Shown here piece by piece: positions 8,245-14,842 of a DNA stretch of 35,195 nucleotides. Every line of letters starts with the position of its first letter. Position 1 is the stretch's first letter. Source of the stretch: Pseudomonadota bacterium. Lineage in GTDB: Bacteria > Pseudomonadota > Gammaproteobacteria > Burkholderiales > Rhodocyclaceae. The notes beneath the pieces were generated by a model. It had not been told where the DNA came from, did not search any database, and saw only the letters and a program-made list of their open reading frames with translations. The translations under genes were made by a program, and so were the position numbers. Where the stretch lies: contig JAJZSW010000022.1 of assembly GCA_021849505.1 (NCBI GenBank), positions 1-35,195 of the forward strand, read 5' to 3'.

Positions 8245-8407
8245 ATCAGCATCCAGGAACACGGTGCAATTCCGTGGCGGGCCCGCCGCTGTAATCGGGG
8301 ACGGATGCCGCAGGGCCGGGGGGAACCCGGCCGGCCACTGCCGGGCAGCCTGCCGGCGGGAAGGCGCGGCAGATCCGGTCGATCCGAGAGCCAGAAGACC
8401 TGCTGAT
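8245..8407 (+). promoter_or_regulatory. Cobalamin (adenosylcobalamin) riboswitch aptamer
   Basis: The stretch holds the ordered landmarks of a B12 aptamer: GGTGCAATTCCGTGGC, then the core GCCGCTGTAATCGGGGACG, GCCACTGCCGGGCAGCCTG, GGGAAGGCGCGGCAGAT and the 3' box GAGAGCCAGAAGACCTGC. The ends pair as P1: ATCAGCA at 8245-8251 with TGCTGAT at 8401-8407. A strong intrinsic terminator follows after 24 bases and the peptide gene cbpA after 94. This indicates transcriptional shut-off of cbpA-cbpB-bluB when cobalamin is abundant. A weak TAAAAT -10-like box at 8229-8234, inside the cbiA stop region, could start the leader; no good -35 was seen. Confidence 0.93.
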
Positions 8408-8431
8408 TCAGTTTGAAGAAACCAATGGCAA

Positions 8432-8476
8432 GGGTTTCGTCGTCGCGCTGGCCGCGCGGCGGCGAAGCCCTTTTTT
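8432..8476 (+). terminator. Intrinsic terminator, riboswitch expression platform
   Basis: The left arm at 8432-8448 pairs with the right arm at 8454-8470 over 17 consecutive positions (three of them G-U), with the loop TGGCC, followed by six T at 8471-8476. It lies between the B12 aptamer and cbpA, so it is the expected off-switch. A competing antiterminator helix was not worked out. Confidence 0.9.
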
Positions 8477-8501
8477 CATTCCGGAACCGAGGAGAGTTTC
8501 C

Positions 8502-8657
8502 ATGTCGCATACCGCTCAGCCGCAGCAAACCCAGACCACCCCCGCCACTTCGCAGCCCACGGCCCAGCCTGCGGTGATCGCCAGCCGCCGACGCTGCGAC
8601 GCCGACGGCGTCGGCCTCTCGCACTACATCCTGATGGACCGGAAGCCGGCCCGATGA
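8502..8657 (+). CDS. cbpA: Putative RiPP precursor peptide, CbpA-like
   Basis: 51 residues from ATG at 8502, preceded by a good ribosome-binding site (GAGGAGAG, ~7 bases upstream). The N-terminal ~25 residues are rich in Gln, Thr, Pro and Ala, as in a flexible leader. The C-terminal part RRRCDADGVGLSHYILMDR is sharply different and holds the only Cys (residue 32). The stop overlaps the start of a radical SAM/SPASM gene (ATGA), and a B12 riboswitch lies upstream. This arrangement is typical of ribosomally made, radical-SAM-modified peptides. From memory, curated family collections name such a cobalamin-riboswitch-linked peptide CbpA and its enzyme CbpB; I could not check. The modification, mature product and function are unknown to me. 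The gene is easily missed because of its size. Confidence 0.75.
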   Translation: MSHTAQPQQTQTTPATSQPTAQPAVIASRRRCDADGVGLSHYILMDRKPAR

Positions 8658-9997
8658 CGCTGCAGCCGCTGGATATCGGGCACGCCGACTACGTCGCCAT
8701 CACCGACCCCGCCACCGCCTTCTGGGCGCTGGTGAGGAAGGATCGCCTGGCCGAGACGCTGGCCGGCGGCCCGCTGCTCGACGCCTACCGCGAGCGCGCG
8801 GCGGATTTCGCGCGCGAACTGCACGGCCTGCGCTTCGAGCTCAAGCCCTCGGCCGTCTATGTGAATCCGACCGAGCGCTGCAACCTCGATTGCACCTACT
8901 GCTACATCCCGCGCGACATGCGGCGCGACGGCGAGCACATGGCGGCCGACAGGCTGCTCGCGGCGCTGGAGCGGCTCAAGGCGTATTTCGCGACGACCCT
9001 GCCGGCCGGGCGCAAGCCGCGCGTCATCTTCCATGGCGCCGAGCCGCTGACCAACCGCGAAGCGCTGTTCGCCGCCATCGACGCCTGCCGCGACGACTAT
9101 ACGTTCGGCGTGCAGACCAACGCGACGCTGCTCGACGACGCGGCGCTCGCCTTCCTGACCGGCCGCGGCGTTTCGATCGGCCTCTCGCTCGACGGGCCGA
9201 CGGCCGACGTCACCGACGCCACGCGCCTGAGCTTCGGCGGCAAGAGCGTGCACGACAAGGTGCTGTCGGCGATGGACCGCCTGCGCGGCTACGACGCCTG
9301 GAGCGTGATTGCCACCTGCACGGCGAAGAATCTCGACCAGCTGGTGCCGCTGGTCGAGCTGTTCCATGCGCGCGAGGCGCCGACCTGCATGCTCAACGCC
9401 GTGCGCTGCACGCTGCCCGGCGCGCGCACCGTGAAGCCGGCCGACGCCGCGCTGGCGCACGCCTTCATCGCCGCCGTCGAGCGCAGCCACGCACTGTTCC
9501 GCGCGAGCGGGCGCAAGCTGGTGGTGGCCAACTTCGCCAACATCCTGCTGGCGATCCTGGCACCGACGGCGCGCCGGCTGATGTGCGACATCTCGCCCTG
9601 CGGCGGCGGCCGCGCCTTCTTCGCGCTGGCGCCCGACGGCGGCCTGTTCCCGTGCAGCGAGTTCATCGGCCTGCCCCAGTTCGAAGGCGGCAACCTGTTC
9701 CGCGATTCGATGGAGGATGTGCTCGCCAGCCCAGCCTTCGCCAAGGTGACCGGGCGCGACGTGGACAAGTTCGCGCCCTGCTCGACCTGTGCGATCCGCC
9801 ATTTCTGCGGCTCGCCCTGCCCGGCCGAAGCGCACGAGATGAACGGCGGCATGGAGAAGATCGGCGCCTTCTGCGGCTTCTACGAGGAGCAGGTGCGTTA
9901 CGCGCTGCGCCTGATCGCCGACGGCAAGGCCGGCGACTTCCTGTGGGACGGCTGGGATGCCGGTGTCGAAACCAGCTTCAGCGTGAACCTGCCATGA
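8654..9997 (+). CDS. cbpB: Radical SAM/SPASM peptide-modifying enzyme, CbpB-like
   Basis: 447 residues. The radical SAM cluster motif CNLDCTYC (Cys76, Cys80, Cys83) lies in a TERCNLDCTYCYIPRDMR context, followed by VIFHGAEPL and GLSLDGP, as in peptide-maturing radical SAM enzymes. The C-terminal SPASM-type region supplies Cys311 and Cys316 (CDISPC), Cys334 (PCSEF), Cys376, Cys379, Cys385 and Cys389 (CSTCAIRHFCGSPC) and Cys407, enough for two auxiliary Fe-S clusters. Enzymes of this layout modify short peptides encoded next door (thioether, C-C or related crosslinks). The start overlaps the stop of the 51-residue peptide and the end overlaps bluB, each by four bases. The chemistry and the reason for B12 control are inference; an anaerobic sulfatase-maturase-like role is less likely since no sulfatase is nearby. 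Confidence 0.85.
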   Translation: MTLQPLDIGHADYVAITDPATAFWALVRKDRLAETLAGGPLLDAYRERAADFARELHGLRFELKPSAVYVNPTERCNLDCTYCYIPRDMRRDGEHMAADRLLAALERLKAYFATTLPAGRKPRVIFHGAEPLTNREALFAAIDACRDDYTFGVQTNATLLDDAALAFLTGRGVSIGLSLDGPTADVTDATRLSFGGKSVHDKVLSAMDRLRGYDAWSVIATCTAKNLDQLVPLVELFHAREAPTCMLNAVRCTLPGARTVKPADAALAHAFIAAVERSHALFRASGRKLVVANFANILLAILAPTARRLMCDISPCGGGRAFFALAPDGGLFPCSEFIGLPQFEGGNLFRDSMEDVLASPAFAKVTGRDVDKFAPCSTCAIRHFCGSPCPAEAHEMNGGMEKIGAFCGFYEEQVRYALRLIADGKAGDFLWDGWDAGVETSFSVNLP

Positions 9998-10665
9998 CCG
10001 ACCACCGCTATTCCGAAACCGAAATCGCCGCCGTCGAGCGCGCCATCCGCGAGCGGCGCGACATGCGCCACTTCCTGCCCGATGCCTTGCCCGCAGGCCT
10101 GCTGGAACGCCTGATCGAGGCCGCTCACCTGGCGCCTTCGGTCGGCTACATGCAGCCCTGGCGCTTCATCCGCATCGCCGACCGCGACCTGCGCACGCGC
10201 ATTCACGCGCTGGTCGAGGCGGAACGGCTGGCCACGGCGGCGGCGCTGCCCAGCCGCAATGAGGAGTTCCTCCAGGTGAAGATCGAGGGCATCCGCGACT
10301 GTGCCGAGCTGCTGGTCGTCGCGCTGATGCCGGAGCGCGAACGCCACATCGTCGGCCGCCGCACGCTGCCTGAAATGGACATCGCCTCGGTCGGCTGCGC
10401 GATCCAGAACATGTGGCTGCTGGCGCGCGCCGAGGGCATCGGCCTCGGCTGGGTGTCGTTTTTCGATCCGCAGGCCTTGGCCGATCTACTGGAGATGCCG
10501 GATGGCGCGCGCCCGCTCGCCATCCTCTGCATCGGTCGCGTGCCGGCCTTCTACCCGCGCCCGATGTTCGAGGACGCCGGCTGGGGCAAGCGGCTGCCGT
10601 TGGCGGACGTGCTCTTCGAGAACCGCTGGAAAGTCGGCGCCGGCGGGACGGCGCCGGCGTATTGA
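9994..10665 (+). CDS. bluB: 5,6-dimethylbenzimidazole synthase BluB
   Basis: 223 residues, nitroreductase-like fold. BluB cleaves FMNH2 with O2 to form 5,6-dimethylbenzimidazole, the lower ligand of B12. Family hallmarks are RRDMRHF near the N-terminus (an Asp in this segment is essential in studied BluB proteins), APSVGYMQPWRFI, the central NEEFLQVKIEGIRDCAELL and GLGWVSFFDP. Its position in the riboswitch-controlled unit, with an ATGA overlap to cbpB, supports BluB over a general nitroreductase. The last residues [11 protein letters not shown] come from a dispersed repeat copy (10630-10652) that forms the C-terminal end of the protein. O2-dependent lower-ligand synthesis combined with an anaerobic-type corrin pathway suggests a facultative or microaerobic lifestyle. 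Confidence 0.92.
   Translation: MTDHRYSETEIAAVERAIRERRDMRHFLPDALPAGLLERLIEAAHLAPSVGYMQPWRFIRIADRDLRTRIHALVEAERLATAAALPSRNEEFLQVKIEGIRDCAELLVVALMPERERHIVGRRTLPEMDIASVGCAIQNMWLLARAEGIGLGWVSFFDPQALADLLEMPDGARPLAILCIGRVPAFYPRPMFEDAGWGKRLPLADVLFENRWKVGAGGTAPAY
10630..10652 (+). repeat. Dispersed 23-bp repeat, copy 3 (1 mismatch)
   Basis: 22 of 23 matches on the plus strand, ending 13 bases before the end of the bluB stop codon. In frame it reads KVGAGGTA, the frame shared with the copies in cobQ, cobT, cbiB and the YqiA-like gene. Confidence 0.9.
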
Positions 10666-10677
10666 GCCCACCCCGAA

Positions 10678-10742
10678 ATCGCCGCTGCGCGGCGATCTCC
10701 CCTCAAGGGGCAGAAACACTCGGGGCGGCCCTTCGTGTTTCT
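10678..10742. terminator. Hairpin cluster between convergent genes, probable bidirectional terminator
   Basis: Two inverted repeats fill the gap between bluB (+) and the P460 gene (-). ATCGCCGC/GCGGCGAT at 10678-10696 has an 8-bp stem and a TGC loop. AGAAACAC/GTGTTTCT at 10712-10742 has an 8-bp stem flanking an inner GGG/CCC pairing. Neither has a long T run, so the terminator role is likely from position but not certain; the first hairpin could also be a REP-like palindrome. Confidence 0.5.
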
Positions 10743-10761
10743 TGAACACTCTCCGCGCCGC

Positions 10762-11235
10762 TTATTCGCGCCAGACGCTGAAGACCAGGTCGGTCTTGGC
10801 GGCCTGCTCGGCATGGCAACCGAAACAGGCGGTCCTGGCCTGAGCGCCGACCGCGCGCTGCTTGGGATCGCCCTTGGCGAAACCCTCGAAGCCCCAGCCG
10901 CCGGTGTCCTTGAACTTTCGTCCGTCGCGCTGCATCACGGCGACGAGCTTGCGCGGTCCCTCGGCGATGGCGTTGCCGCCCTTGCTGGTCTCGAACAGGT
11001 CGAACACGATCACCGCTCCATCCGGGAAGCGGCCGCCCCGGTAGCCTTTCATGGCCTTGTCGTTGGCGTAGATGTGATGCAGCCCGCCGACCAGTTCGTG
11101 GAGCGGATGGCCTTCTTCCAGAATCAGGCTTTTGACGTGCGTCCAGTCGCGATAGCCGGTCGGATAGGCGACCTCGGCGGCGGCGACGTTCAAGGATGCA
11201 AGGGTCAGGCTTGCGGCAAGCAGCAGGGTCTTCAT
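10762..11235 (-). CDS. Cytochrome P460 family c-type heme protein, exported
   Basis: 157 residues. Residues 1-20 form a signal peptide (MKTLLLAASL... ending NVAAA), and the C-terminal CFGCH (Cys137-His141) is a c-type heme-attachment motif, so the protein should act in the periplasm. The body (YRDWTHVKSLILEEGHPLHE, GLHHIYANDKAMKGY, FPDGAVIVFDLFET) matches the cytochrome P460 family, whose studied members bind heme through an extra lysine crosslink and oxidise hydroxylamine or NO. Whether this member does so cannot be told. A good ribosome-binding site (GAGGAGAC) precedes the ATG. It is divergent from a MarR gene with a shared operator region. Confidence 0.82.
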   Translation of the reverse strand: MKTLLLAASLTLASLNVAAAEVAYPTGYRDWTHVKSLILEEGHPLHELVGGLHHIYANDKAMKGYRGGRFPDGAVIVFDLFETSKGGNAIAEGPRKLVAVMQRDGRKFKDTGGWGFEGFAKGDPKQRAVGAQARTACFGCHAEQAAKTDLVFSVWRE

Positions 11236-11274
11236 GGCGGTCTCCTCGTGGGTGGATGCGATCTGCCGATATTG

Positions 11275-11339
11275 GTATCGACACGATACTTATAGGCCGT
11301 AATCGCGCGCTTGTCAATATGGTATCGATACGCTACAGT
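11275..11339. promoter_or_regulatory. Overlapping divergent promoters with two 15-bp MarR-type operators
   Basis: Leftward, for the P460 gene: TTGACA (complement of 11312-11317), a 17-bp spacer and TATAAG (complement of 11289-11294). Rightward, for marR: TTGTCA (11311-11316), a 17-bp spacer and TACAGT (11334-11339). The two -35 boxes occupy almost the same six bases. Two direct copies of a 15-bp element differ at two positions: GTATCGACACGATAC (11275-11289, itself an inverted repeat at the leftward start point) and GTATCGATACGCTAC (11322-11336, in the rightward spacer and -10). This predicts repression of both genes by the MarR protein. Confidence 0.75.
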
Positions 11340-11345
11340 ACGGCC

Positions 11346-11927
11346 ATGCAAAACGAAACCCTGCGCGCGCTGGATGTCGCCGAACGTCTCGCCAACCTGG
11401 CGGAGGCACGCCTGAAGGGCGCGGTGGCGGAGCTGGGCCTGCAAGCGGCGCATGCCCGCATCCTGCTTTACCTCGCCGCCGCCAACCGCTATTCCAATAC
11501 GCCCCAGGCGGTAACCGACTATCTGGGGGTAACCAAGGGCACCGTGTCGCAAAGCCTGATTCTGCTGGAAGGCAAGGGGCTGCTCGAGCGCGTCCAGGAC
11601 GACCGCGATCGGCGCGTGGTGCGCCTGGCCCTGACGCCGGCCGGCCGCCAGGTGTGCGCGCACGTCGCGCGCGACGGCCTGGAGCGGTTCGGCGCCGCTT
11701 GCCGCCTGCCCGCCGGGCTTGTCGACGGCCTCCTTGGGATGCTGCGTTGCCTGCAGGAGCAGGAAGGCCGGCGCGGTTTTGGCGTTTGCCGCAGCTGCCG
11801 CCATCACACCGCGGCGGGACGCGGTTACTGGCGTTGCGGGCTGACCGGCGAGCGACTGCTGGCCGCGGAGCGGGAACGCATCTGCCGCGAACACGAGGCG
11901 GTGTCTTCGGATGCCATTGCCGGGTGA
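11346..11927 (+). CDS. MarR-family transcriptional regulator with C-terminal Cys/His-rich motif
   Basis: 193 residues. Residues ~10-135 are a MarR winged helix-turn-helix: HARILLYLAAANRYSNTPQAVTDYLGVTKGTVSQSLILLEGKGLLERVQDDRDRRVVRLALTPAG is split here as dimer helix, recognition helix (GVTKGTVSQSLILLE) and wing (DDRDRRVVRLALT). The unusual part is the tail: CRSCRHH (Cys148, Cys151, His153-154), WRCGLTGE (Cys164) and CREH (Cys180, His183), which could bind a metal, Fe-S cluster or heme. The ATG falls at the expected transcription start of its promoter (7 bases after the -10 box) and has no ribosome-binding site, so the mRNA may be leaderless. It likely represses itself and the divergent P460 gene; the ligand is unknown. 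Confidence 0.85.
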   Translation: MQNETLRALDVAERLANLAEARLKGAVAELGLQAAHARILLYLAAANRYSNTPQAVTDYLGVTKGTVSQSLILLEGKGLLERVQDDRDRRVVRLALTPAGRQVCAHVARDGLERFGAACRLPAGLVDGLLGMLRCLQEQEGRRGFGVCRSCRHHTAAGRGYWRCGLTGERLLAAERERICREHEAVSSDAIAG

Positions 11928-11975
11928 ATGGCGGATAGGCTCGATCGTTTGTGTTGGGTGATCGCCGCGACTCGT

Positions 11976-12857
11976 TTACCGCCGCCCCCGCGCAACATCG
12001 AGATGCGCGCACAGTCGTTCCGCGCCCTCGACGAGGCGCGGCGTGTGGCGCTGGATCAGGTCGGGCTGGACGAAGAACAGGTTGTCGCGCTTCACCGCCG
12101 TCATGCTCTGCCACTGCCGCCAGTCGTCGAGCCACTCCGGGCGCGATTCGCCCATGCCGGAAGCGATGATGACCTCGGGATCGGCGGCGAGCACCGCCTC
12201 GACCGTGACCTTGGGCGCGAGCGGCTTCAAGTCGGCGAAGACGTTCTCGCCGCCGCACAGATGAATGACATCGCTGATCACCTGCCCGCCGCCGACGGTC
12301 ATCAGCGGCTGTTTCCATATCTGGTAGAAGACACGCACCCGCGGCCGCGTCGCATGGCGCTCGCGCAGCGCGGCGAGTCGCGCGCGGAAGTTCGCGGCGG
12401 CGGCGCGCGCCGGGCCTGGCGTGCCGGCGAGCTCGCCGTAACGTTCGAGATTGGCCGCCACGTCGTCGATGCGCTCCGGCTGCGCAAGATAGATGGGCAG
12501 GCCCAGCGCGCGCAATTTCTCGATGTGCGCCGGGCCGTTGCCGCTGGCCCAGCCGATGACCAGATCGGGCTTGAGGGCGGCGATGGCTTCGAGGTCGAGC
12601 CGCGAATAGCCGCCGACGCGGGGAATGGCTTTCGCCGCCGCCGGGAAATCGCTGTAGTCGACCGCGCCGACGATCCGGTGTCCCGCGCCGGCCGCGAACA
12701 GCGTTTCGGTGACGTGCGGCGCGAGGCTGACGATGCGCCGCGCCGGTTTGGCAAGGTGCAGCGTGACGCCGGTGTCGTCGGTGACGGCGATTTCCGCGTT
12801 GGCGGCGCGCGCGGCGGCGAGAACGAAGAGGGCAAACAGGGCAAGCAGGCGTTTCAT
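11976..12857 (-). CDS. btuF: Cobalamin/corrinoid ABC-transporter substrate-binding protein, BtuF-like
   Basis: 293 residues with an N-terminal signal peptide (LLALFALFVLAAARAANA). The fold is that of helical-backbone class III binding proteins: RIVSLAPHVTETLFAAGAG, VGGYSRLDLEAIAALKPDLVIGW, VFYQIWKQPLMTVGGGQVISDVIHLCGGENVFADL and EAVLAADPEVIIASGMG. Siderophore-binding relatives look similar; the setting in a cbiB-cobD-btuF operon points to corrinoids. No btuC or btuD is present in the window, so the permease must lie elsewhere. The ATG overlaps the stop of cobD by three bases (ATGA arrangement). Confidence 0.85.
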   Translation of the reverse strand: MKRLLALFALFVLAAARAANAEIAVTDDTGVTLHLAKPARRIVSLAPHVTETLFAAGAGHRIVGAVDYSDFPAAAKAIPRVGGYSRLDLEAIAALKPDLVIGWASGNGPAHIEKLRALGLPIYLAQPERIDDVAANLERYGELAGTPGPARAAAANFRARLAALRERHATRPRVRVFYQIWKQPLMTVGGGQVISDVIHLCGGENVFADLKPLAPKVTVEAVLAADPEVIIASGMGESRPEWLDDWRQWQSMTAVKRDNLFFVQPDLIQRHTPRLVEGAERLCAHLDVARGRR

Positions 12858-13792
12858 TCCATTTCCTTCAGGGCGTATTCGAGTCGTTGCCAGGCATCTT
12901 CGCTGCCCGGCAGACCAAGGCGCAGTGCGGCGGGTGCGTCGAGCCGGCGGACCAGTATGCCGCGCCGGGCCAATTGTTCATGGATTGCGGCGGCGCGCGG
13001 CGTGGCGAGGGTTTGAAACAGCGCGCAGCCGGTTGGCGTGCCGAGGCAGCCCAGCAGCGCGGCGAGGCGGCGGGACGCGACCTGTAGCCGTTCCCGCTGC
13101 GCCGCCTGCCAGACGCGATCGGTCAGCGCCCGCCGCGCCGCCCAGCGCGCGGGATGGGTCACCGCCCAGGGGCCGAGGGTTTCACGCAAACGGTCGAGCA
13201 GTTCCGGCGCGCCGAACGCAAACCCGACGCGCGCGCCGGCCAGCCCGAAGAACTTGCCGAGCGAGCGCAGCACGACAATATTCTCCGCGTCATTGGCGGC
13301 GGCCAGCGACTCCATCGGTTCCGCGTCGATGAAGGCTTCGTCGACGACCAGCAGGCGCAGCGCCCGGGCGCGTTCGAGCAGTGCGTTGCGTGAAAATCTC
13401 TCGCCGGTCGGATTGTTCGGGTTGCACAGCACCGCGTAGTCGGCCGGCTCGTCCCAACCGACGACTGTGTGGCCGGCGGCCTGCCAGGCGGCGGGATGCT
13501 CGGTGTAGATGGGCCGGGGCATGGCCACGCGGCCGGACGAAAATAGCCGCGGCAGCGCCTGGATCGCGGCCTGCGAACCGGGCAGCGCGAGCAGATTCGC
13601 TGTGCCGTAATAACCGTGCGCGGCGTCCTCCAACCCGTCATCTTCTTCGGGCAGGCGCTGCCAGACCTCGGCGGGTACGGCGGGCAACGGATAGGGCCAG
13701 GGGGCGATGCCGGTGGAGAGATCGAGCCACTCGGCGCGCGGGATGCCGAAGCGCCGCGCGGCCTCGCCCAGTCTGCCGCCGTGTTCAAGCAA
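12854..13792 (-). CDS. cobD: L-threonine-O-3-phosphate decarboxylase (CobD/CobC), PLP enzyme
   Basis: 312 residues from a TTG start. It makes (R)-1-amino-2-propanol phosphate, the linker of the nucleotide loop. The start [65 protein letters not shown] and the PLP-lysine segment [20 protein letters not shown] are typical. I chose the TTG at 13790-13792 because the family normally begins at LEHGG, a GGGAG box lies just upstream, and it overlaps the cbiB stop by eight bases. A longer frame to 13924 would only translate cbiB sequence out of frame. The end is coupled to btuF. Confidence 0.9.
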   Translation of the reverse strand: MLEHGGRLGEAARRFGIPRAEWLDLSTGIAPWPYPLPAVPAEVWQRLPEEDDGLEDAAHGYYGTANLLALPGSQAAIQALPRLFSSGRVAMPRPIYTEHPAAWQAAGHTVVGWDEPADYAVLCNPNNPTGERFSRNALLERARALRLLVVDEAFIDAEPMESLAAANDAENIVVLRSLGKFFGLAGARVGFAFGAPELLDRLRETLGPWAVTHPARWAARRALTDRVWQAAQRERLQVASRRLAALLGCLGTPTGCALFQTLATPRAAAIHEQLARRGILVRRLDAPAALRLGLPGSEDAWQRLEYALKEME

Positions 13793-14699
13793 GGACGAGG
13801 CTCCCGGCGACAAAGAGGCCCACCCAAAGCCACTGGCCGCGCTCGACCAGCGCCACGGCACGGCCGATGTCGGCGGCAGTTGCCGTCCCGCCAGCGCCGA
13901 GTTTTGGCCGCTCTTCGACGGCACCGTGGTAACTCGCCGCGCCGCCGAGACAAACGTTCAGCGCCCCCGCACCGGCCGCCATCACGGGGCCGGCGTTCGG
14001 GCTGCTCCAGGCGCCAGCCTGCGCGCGCCAGCAGGCCAGCGCGCTGCGCGTGCGGCCAAGCAGCGCGTAGGTCAGCGCGGTCAGCCGCGCGGGGATGAAG
14101 TTGAGCCCGTCGTCGAGACGCGCCGCAGCCCAGCCGAAATGCAGGCGCCGCGCGTCCTTGTAGCCCCACATCGCGTCGAGCGTGTTGGCCAGCCGGAATA
14201 GCACCGCGCCGGCACCGCCCAGGACGCAGAACCAGAACAGCGCGCCGAACACCGCGTCGTTGCCGTTCTCCAGTACCGATTCGACGGCGGCCGTCGCCAC
14301 GCCGGTTTCGTCCAGCTGCGTCGTGTCGCGCGAGACGATCATGCCGACCGCCTGGCGCGCCGCCGGCAGATCGCCCGCCGCCAGTGGTGCGGCAATGGCG
14401 CGCGCGTGTTCGCCAAGACTGCGGCCACCGAGCGCGAGCCAGAGCAGCAACGCGTCGACAAGCGGATGGGAAAGCCACATGGCGAGTGCGACCAACGGCA
14501 GGACGATGGCGCTCCACGCCACGAGGCCGCGCAGCCGATTGCCGGCGGCATGCCCGGGCGCGCCTTGCCGCAGCAGGCGTTCCGCCGTGTCGGCGAGCCG
14601 GCCGAAGCCAACCAGCGGATGCCAGCGGCGCGGCTCGCCGAGCAGGCGGTCGAGCAAAACGCCGGCGAGGGCGGCGGCTGGAGCGGAAGGAAGGGACAT
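13785..14699 (-). CDS. cbiB: Adenosylcobinamide-phosphate synthase CbiB (membrane)
   Basis: 304 residues, several hydrophobic helices. CbiB joins aminopropanol phosphate to adenosylcobyric acid at the inner membrane. The N-terminal [72 protein letters not shown] and [15 protein letters not shown] are family hallmarks. The loop before the last helix carries a dispersed repeat copy (13882-13904) read as KLGAGGTA. It is the first gene of a minus-strand trio with cobD and btuF. Confidence 0.93.
   Translation of the reverse strand: MSLPSAPAAALAGVLLDRLLGEPRRWHPLVGFGRLADTAERLLRQGAPGHAAGNRLRGLVAWSAIVLPLVALAMWLSHPLVDALLLWLALGGRSLGEHARAIAAPLAAGDLPAARQAVGMIVSRDTTQLDETGVATAAVESVLENGNDAVFGALFWFCVLGGAGAVLFRLANTLDAMWGYKDARRLHFGWAAARLDDGLNFIPARLTALTYALLGRTRSALACWRAQAGAWSSPNAGPVMAAGAGALNVCLGGAASYHGAVEERPKLGAGGTATAADIGRAVALVERGQWLWVGLFVAGSLVLA
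13882..13904 (-). repeat. Dispersed 23-bp repeat, copy 4 (1 mismatch)
   Basis: Minus-strand match at 22 of 23 positions inside cbiB. In the gene frame it reads KLGAGGTA (Val replaced by Leu through the single mismatch). Confidence 0.88.
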
Positions 14700-14774
14700 G
14701 AAGTAATCGAACGAGGGGGGCGACGCAGTTTACCGGGGAAGCCCCTTTCGCACGGCGTATGCGGGTTTGATGCA

Positions 14775-14792
14775 TAAGGAATGGCGTATGAT
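14775..14792 (+). promoter_or_regulatory. Weak candidate promoter for the restriction-modification genes
   Basis: The 143-base gap between cbiB (-) and mod (+) contains TATGAT at 14787-14792, a fair -10 box about 50 bases before the mod ATG. A clear -35 at normal spacing is missing. The gap also has GGCGTATG twice (about 30 bases apart) and a small GGGG/CCCC hairpin near 14735; nothing else stands out. Confidence 0.3.
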
Positions 14793-14842
14793 TCCGCGGC
14801 CCGACCGTTCCGCCGGTCGACCGGGAATAAGAGGACCGCCCC

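Noticed and set aside
13793-13924. Longer N-terminus for cobD
   Set aside because: It would only translate the cbiB end in another frame; the family begins at the LEHGG segment, right after the TTG with a GGGAG box.
14700-14842. Second B12 riboswitch before cbiB or mod, or before cobU/cobT
   Set aside because: No B12-box landmarks (AGACCTGC, GCCACTG or the core) are present in either gap on either strand.
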